A DNA stretch of 64,000 nucleotides from Siphonodentalium dalli. Taxonomy: Eukaryota; Mollusca; Scaphopoda; Gadilida; Siphonodentaliidae. The first letter of the stretch is position 1. Every line of letters starts with the position of its first letter. Positions 55,267-64,000 of the stretch are shown one piece after another. Under the pieces are notes generated by a model, which did no database searches, had not been told where the DNA came from, and saw only the letters and a program-made list of their open reading frames with translations. The translations under genes were made by a program, and so were the position numbers. The DNA lies in NCBI GenBank assembly GCA_032622095.1, contig CP136063.1, positions 265,973,426 through 266,037,425 on the forward strand, in the 5' to 3' direction.

Positions 55267-55940
55267 CGAGATAATGATGCAAGTTGTGTTTTGTATTTAT
55301 TCTACACCGTTCAGTCAGATAAGTTCAATCCATGAATGCCACCTTCATTGTTACTATAGCTTCCTTTATTGTGATTTAAGTCTGACAAATAACCAGTAAT
55401 TATGAGGGGATCACCGGAAGCGGATGATCGACGTAATGTACGTCATCTTTCTTGGCGACAACGTCAACAAGAATAGTTCCGGCTTGTATTCCACTAGAGG
55501 TATACCCTAATATGTATTCAATGGCTGGGATTCCGTTGAACACATGTTACTCACGGCAATGGGTGTGGAATAAAATAATTTTCTAATCATGGATGAATTT
55601 CCATCACCAGTAGACACGTCAAAATATCAGTGCATCACAATTTGACAAACAAATTTTTTTTTGAAAAAAGGCAAATTAACACTAGAATCAGTCGCTGATA
55701 GATAGAAAATATCGACTAATAACTATTTATTGACAACCGTTGAAAGGTCCATTCGATCTCGAAACCAAACATGTGTACCCTTCCCAACGTTTACTACAGG
55801 ACGTGTACCCTTTATCAAGTGTTCTTGCGAGAGTGGCACATTCAGTCCTGTGTTGAAATCAATATGCTCAAAGATGACACTTATATGTATATAATCATCG
55901 AATGGCTGCTTGCTGCAGATTTCAGGCGTTCCCCCACTCA
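55267..55940. other. No gene recognised
   Basis: No supported features. Confidence 0.5.
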
Positions 55941-55943
55941 GTC

Positions 55944-55954
55944 ACTCTCTTTTA

Positions 55955-56005
<51 letters not shown>

Positions 56006-56117
56006 ATATATATCTCTCTCTCTATCTCTCTCTTTCTCTCGCTTTCTCCTCACCCCCCTCTCTCTATCTCTCTCGCTATATATATATCGCTCTATCTCTC
56101 TCACTCTCTATCGCCCT

Positions 56118-56185
<68 letters not shown>

Positions 56186-56190
56186 ATCTT
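55944..56190. repeat. (CT)n microsatellite, interrupted
   Basis: Two long ctct runs (about 55960-56002 and 56122-56182), with atata and ccccc interruptions between. The three long Ser/Leu-rich frames here are artefacts of the dinucleotide repeat. Confidence 0.95.
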
Positions 56191-56894
56191 TCCCGTTGTG
56201 TAAATTTCCAACTTTCATTCATATTGTTGGAAAATGTCCAATTATATTTTAATTGATACAATTTTGGATGAGTTTCCAGACATGACAAGCAATTAAACAT
56301 GTATTTTTTGTATACTGTATATAGTGTTCTTTTGTTAATGTTCCACAAAACAAACACATTTTTCGACAGTCCGTTCAGTTGATGTAAGCGTGGGCTCGTC
56401 AGTCCCAATTGGTTTCCAGATGACACGTATCTTTATACTATTCAATGAAATGTAAATTGTTTCTGTCTGCTTTTTGGTTAGGGACTAATACTGGATAGCT
56501 TTCGCATAATGAACTAAGTACTACTAATCGGAATTACGAACTGAATACTACGTCACTAGACTTTGTGTTCTTTCTAGCAGTGTCATATTTGTATAATATG
56601 TGAATTAATACATCAGAATAATACTTGGGAATGAATAAATATTGTTTAAACCAATGTGTGTTATTTCTGTCAGTTTTCGTTTTGCCATATCCGTAGTTAA
56701 GATCGCGGTTTCGAGAAGCCAAGCGTAGGCACGTGAGCTTTGCATACAATCATCGAGCCTACAACATAATTAAGTACAAAATAATCACGGCAAACATAAT
56801 TATATCACCTTACTGTGATTGGCAAGAAGTTTGAACGGCGCTATTTTGACACAAACGGGTTCGTAGACGTCAAAGCTGCGAAATGGATTTTGTA
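56191..56894. other. No gene recognised
   Basis: Short minus-strand frames without domains. Confidence 0.5.
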
Positions 56895-57103
56895 CTATCC
56901 GATACTATATAAGCTATCCGATACTATATAAGCTATCCGATACTATATAAGCTATCCGATACTATATAAGCTATCTGATACTATATAAGCTACCCGATAC
57001 TATATAAGCTATCCGATACTATATAAGCTATCCGATACTATATAAGCTATCCGATACTATATAAGCTATCCGATACAATATAAGCTATCCGATACTATAT
57101 AAG
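56895..57103. repeat. 19-bp minisatellite, ~11 copies
   Basis: Unit tatccgatactatataagc, nearly uniform, with single variants (tatctg, tacccg, gatacaat). Confidence 0.95.
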
Positions 57104-57446
57104 CTATTCGTAATATACTATCCGATACTATATAAGCTATTCGTAATGTACTATCCGATACTATATAAGCTATTCGTAATGTACTATCCGATACTATATA
57201 AGCTATTCGTAATGTACTATCCGATACTATATAAGCTATTCGTAATGTACTATCCGATACTATATAAGCTATTCGTAATGTACTATCCGATACTATATAA
57301 GCTATTCGTAATGTACTATCCGATACTATATAAGCTATTCGTAATGTACTATCCGATACTATATAAGCTATTCGTAATGTACTATCCGATACTATATAAG
57401 CTATTCGTAATGTACTATCCGATACTATATAAGCTATTCGTAATTT
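57104..57446. repeat. 33-bp minisatellite derived from the 19-bp unit, ~10 copies
   Basis: Unit is tattcgtaatgtac followed by the 19-bp unit above. Because 33 is a multiple of three, a spurious frame of eleven-residue repeats (MYYPILYKLFV) is open over 57146-57463. Confidence 0.95.
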
Positions 57447-57531
57447 TTATCAGTAATATATAGTTCATTATGTGAAATATAATCCGTGGCCACGAAATAT
57501 TAATTTTGGCCACGAAATACTAATAGCTATA

Positions 57532-57991
57532 TGTGACCCGCCATATCAAATCCAGTCGTAAGTCCGGATTTTTGTTACCCTTTGCCAATGCATTCTCTTA
57601 TATATGCGAGTCGACCATAGGTCGCCTCGCATATATAAGAGAATGCATTGGCCTAACAATTTTTTACAATTTTAATAATTTTTTCTTGTATTCTTTAACA
57701 ATTTTATAATTTCATCCACACAGAGCCCCAGACAAACATGAGCAGACGACACTCTTCTGTATGCTTCTATATATGTGTGGGGCTCCCTGCAGGGTAATGG
57801 ATGTTTTTTTATTTTATGTCCTAAAAATTGTAAGAAACATTTATTTAAAAAAATGATAAAAAATTGTTAGGCCAATGCATTCTCTTATATATGCGAGGCG
57901 ACCTATGGTCGACTCGCATATATAAGAGAATGCATTGGCACAGGGTAAAAAAAATCCCGACTTACGACTGGATTTTATATGGCGGGTCACA
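57532..57991. mobile_element. TA-flanked palindromic MITE, copy 3 (460 bp)
   Basis: TA at 57530-57531 and 57992-57993. Palindromes at 57584-57652 and 57871-57939. The left end has small changes (gtccgg, tttgttaccctttgcc) while the right end is canonical. Same interior orientation as 45037-45498. Confidence 0.9.
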
Positions 57992-57993
57992 TA

Positions 57994-59070
57994 TGCACTT
58001 AAATCAAGTTGGAAACTTCGTATTCGAAAATGAGTTATAATACCGGCAGTAACAGGGAGCTCTGGTGACGTTCTTGCACCCCATGTACAAAAGTCACGGT
58101 GGCTATAACGCATTCGTCCCGAATGAAACAACATAATTTTGAGTTTAGTAGAAAACAGAAGTCACTTTCCTATACATGTAGGTGAAGTAAGGTTTGACCA
58201 AACTATTGAACATGGACAACATACAGGGACTTGGATACAGAGTCTTTATTATGGGACTCCATAATTCCCAACTGCACTCTCCCGCCATATAGCTGTCTCT
58301 TTAAAAACTCGACCATAATCGTATTAGATCTACGTCTCCAGAATTGCGATTCATATCTCATCGGATTCCCGTTATTCCATTGGTCAAGTCGCAAGATGGA
58401 AGCTATTTCATTCCTTGTTTGGGTAACAGCTCATTGCAAGGCGAAATCCAGTTTCTTTAAAAACCCGATAACAGTTACAAACACCGCTTCATGATCAGTG
58501 ATATTTAAATTGAGATATCGGAGGTCAATGACGTGTTGACAGTTTTCCCGAAACACAACAAAGTTTATAATGCAGACGACATATGCATAATTCAATATAT
58601 TCATCGCAATCTAGGAGACATCATCTTCGAGTTTTTATCAGTCAACAATATTGTTTAAAGACATATTATGGACTTGTTCGGGTGCGTGAAACTCATAAAT
58701 TAGTATTCAGGCGCTATGCCAACTGGGGGAATTTAGCATACTACTAACATCGCCCAATATCTCAAAGAAATCGACCATACAACTTCATATAAAACACCGT
58801 CTGAACTGCGCTCAATTGTAAATATTTAGATCTCGATTCGGGACGCAACAATCGGCGATAAACTAACGCAATTGATTTCGCCATCGATACTAATTGCATA
58901 TAATAAATATATAAGACTGACAGTTGTGTTGTAAATTTGGATTAGTATTCATAAAAATAACTACTTTTAGCAAGATTATTCTCCATTTCTAGTTGATCAT
59001 CCAACCGGAGTGTTTCACATCACTTTAATTTGTATTCGCATCTACTACTGAATACTACGATTCTTACAAA
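57994..59070. other. No gene recognised
   Basis: Short frames on both strands around 58200-58490, none with domain support. Confidence 0.5.
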
Positions 59071-59071
59071 C

Positions 59072-61674
59072 TTGTATTACACCTGTAGGTATGCGCTCCA
59101 TAACTTGTATTACACATGTAGGCATGCGCTCCATAACTTGTATTACACATGTAGGCATGCGCTCCATAACTTGTATTACACCTGTAGGCATGCGCTCCAT
59201 AACTTGTATTACACCTGTAGGCATGCGCTTCATAACTTGTATTACACCTGTAGGCATGCGCTCCATAACTTGTATTACACCTGTAGGCATGCGCTCCATA
59301 ACTTGTATTACACCTGTAGGCATGCGCTCCATAACTTGTATTACACCTGTAGGCATGCGCTCCATAACTTGTATTACACCTGTAGGCATGCGCTCCATAA
59401 CTTGTATTACACCTGTAGGCATGCGCTCCATAACTTATATTACACATGTAGGCATGCGCTCCATAACTTGTATTACACCTGTAGGCATGCGCTCATAACT
59501 TGTATTACACCTGTAGGCATGCGCTCCATAACTTGCATTACACCTGTAGGCATGCGCTCCATAACTTGCATTACACCTGTAGGCATGCGCTCCATAACTT
59601 GCATTACACCTGTAGGCATGCGCTCCATAACTTGTATTACACCTGTAGGCATGCGCTCCATAACTTGTATTACACCTGTAGGCATGCGCTCCATAACTTG
59701 TATTACACCTGTAGGCATGCGCTCCATAACTTGTATTACACATGTAGGCATGCGCTCTATAACTTGTATTACACCTGTAGGCATGCGCTCCGTAACTTGT
59801 ATTACACCTGTAGGCATGCGCTCCGTAACTTGTATTACACCTGTAGGCATGCGCTCCATAACTTGTATTACACCTGTAGGCATGCGCTCCATAACTTGTA
59901 TTACACCTGTAGGCATGCGCTCCATAACTTGTATTACACCTGTAGGCATGCGCTCCATAACTTGTATTACACATGTAGGCATGCGCTCCATAACTTGTAT
60001 TACACCTGTAGGCATGCGCTCCATAACTTGTATTACACATGTAGGCATGCGCTCCATAACTTGCATTACACCTGTAGGCATGCGCTCCATAACTTGTATT
60101 ACACATGTAGGCATGCGCTCCATAACTTGCATTACACCTGTAGGCATGCGCTCCATAACTTGCATTACACATGTAGGCATGCGCTCCATAACTTGTATTA
60201 CACATGTAGGCATGCGCTCCATAACTTGCATTACACCTGTAGGCACGCGCTCCATAACTTGCATTACACATGTAGGCATGCGCTCCATAACTTGTATTAC
60301 ACCTGTAGGCATGCGCTCCATAAATTGTATTACACCTGTAGGCATGCGCTCCATAACTTGTATTACACCTGTAGGCATGCGCTCCATAACTTGTATTACA
60401 CCTGTAGGCATGCGCTCCATAACTTGTATTACACCTGTAGGCATGCGCTCCATAACTTGTATTACACATGTAGGCATGCGCTCCATAACTTGTATTACAC
60501 ATGTAGGCATGCGCTCCATAACTTGTATTACACCTGTAGGCATGCGCTCCATAACTTGTATTACACCTGTAGGCATGCGCTCCATAACTTGTATTATACA
60601 TGTAGGCATGCGCTCCATAACTTGTATTACACCTGTAGGCATGCGCTCCATAACTTGTATTACAACTGTAGGCATGCGCTCCATAACTTGTATTACACCT
60701 GTAGGCATGCGCTCCATAACTTGTATTACACCTGTAGGCATGCGCTCCATAACTTGTATTACACCTGTAGGCATGCGCTCCATAACTTGTATTACACCTG
60801 TAGGCATGCGCTCCATAACTTGTATTACACCTGTAGGCATGCGCTCCATAACTTGTATTACACCTGTAGGCATGCGCTCCATAACTTGTATTACACATGT
60901 AGGCATGCGCTCCATAACTTGTATTACACCTGTAGGCATGCGCTCCATAACTTGTATTACACATGTAGGCATGCGCTCCATAACTTGTATTACACCTGTA
61001 GGCATGCGCTCCATAACTTGTATTACACATGTAGGCATGCGCTCCATAACTTGTATTACACCTGTAGGCATGCGCTCCATAACTTGTATTACACCTGTAG
61101 GCATGCGCTCCATAACTTGTATTACACATGTACGCATGCGCTCCATAACTTGTATTACACCTGTAGGCATGCGCTCCATAACTTGTATTACACCTGTAGG
61201 CATGCGCTCCATAACTTGTATTATACCTGTAGGCATGCGCTCCATAACTTGTATTACACCTGTAGGCATGCGCCCCATAACTTGTATTACACATGTAGGC
61301 ATGCGCTCCATAACTTGTATTACACCTGTAGGCATGCGCTCCATAACTTGTTTTACACCTGTAGGCATGCGCTCCATAACTTGTATTACACCTGTAGGCA
61401 TGCGCTCCATAACTTGTATTACACATGTAGGCATGCGCTCCATAACTTGTATTACACCTGTAGGCATGCGCTCCATAACTTGTATTACACCTGTAGGCAT
61501 GCGCTCCATAACTTGTATTACACCTGTAGGCATGCGCTCCATAACTTGTATTACACCTGTAGGCATGCGCTTCATAACTTGTATTACACCTGTAGGCATG
61601 CGCTCCATAACTTGTATTACACCTGTAGGCATGCGCTTCATAACTTGTATTACACCTGTAGGCATGCGCTCCAT
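59072..61674. repeat. 33-bp minisatellite, ~79 copies (2.6 kb)
   Basis: Unit acttgtattacacctgtagg plus catgcgctccata. The commonest variants are cacatg for cacctg, tgcatt for tgtatt, and cttcat for ctccat. One copy (59490) lacks a single C, which moves the frame. The unit has no stop in several frames on either strand, so giant frames (903 codons plus, 733 minus) arise. They have no start context, no domains and no codon bias, and are not annotated as genes. Each unit has the palindrome gcatgc. Confidence 0.95.
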
Positions 61675-62571
61675 ATTTGGAAACGAGTTATTACGCCATC
61701 TTGGGAAAGCCCCTCTTGCTAGAAATAAGACAATAATCTGAGTTCCAGATACGCAAATCTGATCCGATTATCGTCGGCTTTCAAAAGAGACTGCTACCCT
61801 ATGACGTCATTCACCAGCCACCCTATGAGAACCACAATTGCCAATTCTGTGAAACTTCATTTTCCCAACTCTGAGAAACTTTTTCTGAAAAAGGTATTTC
61901 AAATTCTTGAAAACTTAACTAAATTTGTCACCCCGCGCCCCATGTCGTGCCACGCCGCTGGTTATATATATGCAGACTGACACGTGAGTGTTATTCATCT
62001 AAATAGCAAATATCTCGATAAACACTTCCTACAAATTCTATTTCAGTCCAGGCATACGCACGTTCCTTCTGCATCAAACGTATTGGCATTAATCGTCATT
62101 GGTATAAATCTCATTCGTAAACATATTTCTCTCAAACGAAATATTTACGCGATTTAAGTTCCGATGAATGGATTGACTTCACAGACTCTGGCAAGCCGAT
62201 TTGGTGTGTTTATATTACGCCCGTATTACTACACCGTATCTCTATCTGCGCTCGGGTCGGGATTTCAACTTATATAATTAACATATCAAATGTTTTACGC
62301 GCGTATAACCTGGTATGTACGTACACATTTGCAATTGGCATATCTGCTAAATTGCGGTTTAAATGAATAATTGGGTGGTGCGACAAGAACTAGCAGATTG
62401 AGTTCAATAGGTCAATAGATGTCTTTTATGCTGCAAATAATGATGTGGGATGTGCAAATCATTTTACGAGGCCCATCGTCATACATAGTATGGTCGAACA
62501 GAGAATCGCGTGGGTGATTGATGGCATCGCCATACAGACGCCTTGGTTTAAACATAGTTGGATGAGAATTG
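61675..62571. other. No gene recognised
   Basis: Only short frames. Confidence 0.5.
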
Positions 62572-62575
62572 TTAA

Positions 62576-63019
62576 AGGTACTCAATCCGACCAGGCACTC
62601 CTAGATTACAATTTCTTTGGCTTCGGGGGTAAAAAATATTTGATTCGAGTCGAGGAACCCACCCATCAAAGCTCAGAGTGATCAGATATCGATTTTTGAA
62701 GTTTGTTATTTCTCGAGATGTGTAATAATATGTGACCCAGAAGCACGTGCTCAAACGGAGGGTCTCGGTCAAAATTGTGGATGAAGATGGATAACTCTAA
62801 AATCAAGTGGTAATACGGTCAAATCTTTAGTGATAAATACGGCCATATTTTGTTGAACAAAGTGTTGATAAATAACAAGTTTTGGGAAATTTGATACCAC
62901 AGCTGACAGTGGTTAGCATCATTTTGTTGCAATAAATCGATTCTGATAACTATTTTGAAGAAATGTTGTTGTTGTTGTATTTTGATGGTATGGGGACCAT
63001 CTGATCGGATTGAGTACCT
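62576..63019. mobile_element. TTAA MITE with AGGTACTCAATCCGA ends, copy 2 (444 bp)
   Basis: TTAA at 62572-62575 and 63020-63023. Ends AGGTACTCAATCCGA and TCGGATTGAGTACCT pair over 14-15 bp. The left 120 bp match 51846 onward (tttggcttcgggggtaaaaa, tattt); the right half differs. Confidence 0.85.
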
Positions 63020-63023
63020 TTAA

Positions 63024-63554
63024 ACACTTAGAGTTCCCCCCATCTCCCCAATGAGACGCCTTGAATTTACAAATGCCCATGCATAATATCCCTTTCTATA
63101 CTAAAACATCATTGATGAGCAATTATCCCAAAGGAAATGTCGTTTGTTGAACTTATTACCTATACATTCCCATCAATAAATATGACTCCATTTGTATTTT
63201 TATTTATTTGCCGCTTATATTATACATGTACATTCCTGTAAATCAATACTAGAGCATTCCGATGAACATAATTTAATTGTTAATTGGAGAATCAATTTAG
63301 TATAGAAAGGGTTATTTATATACAACATTCATCGATGAGATGCATGGAATGTGTTGACATGGATTGCGGTATCTTACCACTTGGAACACTATACGAGATG
63401 TTTGATGGAAATGTTCTGTTCTGGAACTAAAGCACGTAGCACTGGGAGATATTAAATAAAAAGCGTGCCAGAAAGTACTGGTTATCTCATGGGTTAACGT
63501 TTCCAGGATAGATATGTGCAAAGGTGCAGAAGTCCACATTGTCAACCAAACGCA
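63024..63554. other. No gene recognised
   Basis: No supported features. The 115-codon minus-strand frame overlapping the right edge of this interval comes from the repeat that follows. Confidence 0.45.
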
Positions 63555-64000
63555 CAGTGCTTTAAAGATACGGCGTTCGTTGCAGAAATATTCATATTTG
63601 TTCAAATCGACATCAACAGAAGGAATATTAAAAAATATATAGTTTTGTTCATATGCCAAACATAATCAGCGCGTAAATAGTATATTGTTGCCCAGACGTA
63701 CGATGGTGTACGTAAACAAGAACCTGCTCATGTTATATACAGAGGTTGTGCTTCTGTTTACATAACACAGCACAATTCTATTGATTAATCACACACAAAT
63801 GATATAAACCCTCTTTATTATTTCAATATCAGGAAAACAGTAACAAATAACGCTCTTTATGTTCACCATATCCGGATCTAAACAAAAGCCAGGTAACGTA
63901 ACGTTTTTTGCTGTTGTTTACATAAAGGAAAAAAATTGACAATAACATACTGTTTATGCCATATTTCTGATTGGTATAAGAACATGGTCTGTCTATATTT
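63555..64000. repeat. ~450-bp dispersed repeat, inverted copy (cut by window end)
   Basis: Reverse-complement match of 42362-42815 with modest divergence. It continues to the last base, so the full length is unknown. Confidence 0.8.

Noticed and set aside
55771-56256. Ser/Leu-rich proteins, possibly membrane-like
   Set aside because: Artefacts of the (CT)n microsatellite.
59030-61741. A 903-codon plus-strand protein and 733/663-codon minus-strand proteins
   Set aside because: All are read-through of a 33-bp tandem array on both strands. Repeats of eleven residues in every frame, no domain, no start context.

Overview
The window is animal nuclear DNA: A+T-rich, gene-poor and dominated by repeats. 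Three things point to a metazoan: a PKA type II regulatory subunit gene, a multi-exon SWIM/YqaJ-type gene with GT-AG introns, and non-LTR retrotransposons. The repeat style (many short inverted-repeat elements, large minisatellites, frequent acatgta and accggt strings) and the SWIM/YqaJ family suggest a marine invertebrate, most likely a mollusc or another lophotrochozoan. The phylum is inference only.

Layout. 1-4.4 kb holds an 82-bp satellite, a possible THAP/DDE transposase fragment and a 25-bp minisatellite. 4.7-8.8 kb holds a SWIM/YqaJ nuclease-like gene on the minus strand, broken by a stop codon, a TTAA-flanked MITE and a frameshift. 8.8-18 kb has no recognisable gene but holds a GACGGACG-type repeat, an array rich in TGTTTA/TAAACA, and two 99% identical 275-bp direct repeats. 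18.3-19 kb holds a decayed PIF/Harbinger (HARBI1-like) transposase. 19.6-27.8 kb holds MITEs, a nearly full-length endonuclease/RT LINE with two frameshifts, and a 5'-truncated LINE with a clear 12-bp target duplication. 28-43 kb holds a 30-bp minisatellite, a field of decayed 'aagatggc' repeats, fold-backs and an inverted LINE tail. 43-48.4 kb holds a GC-rich fold-back with an E2F-like palindrome and more MITEs. 49.2-50.3 kb holds the only clearly intact gene, PRKAR2, whose whole coding region lies in one exon. 51.8-64 kb holds TTAA MITEs and four arrays with 91, 19/33, 33 and CT-type units.

The most unusual signal is a 69-bp near-perfect palindrome. It occurs as oppositely oriented pairs inside miniature elements with different termini and different target duplications (TTAA and TA). 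It looks like a fold-back cassette shared by otherwise different MITE families.

Few genes here can be said to work together. PRKAR2 would encode the cAMP-sensing subunit of PKA. Most other coding-like sequence is the remains of mobile elements. Many long open frames are by-products of minisatellite units whose lengths are multiples of three (30, 33, 33 and 45 bp).
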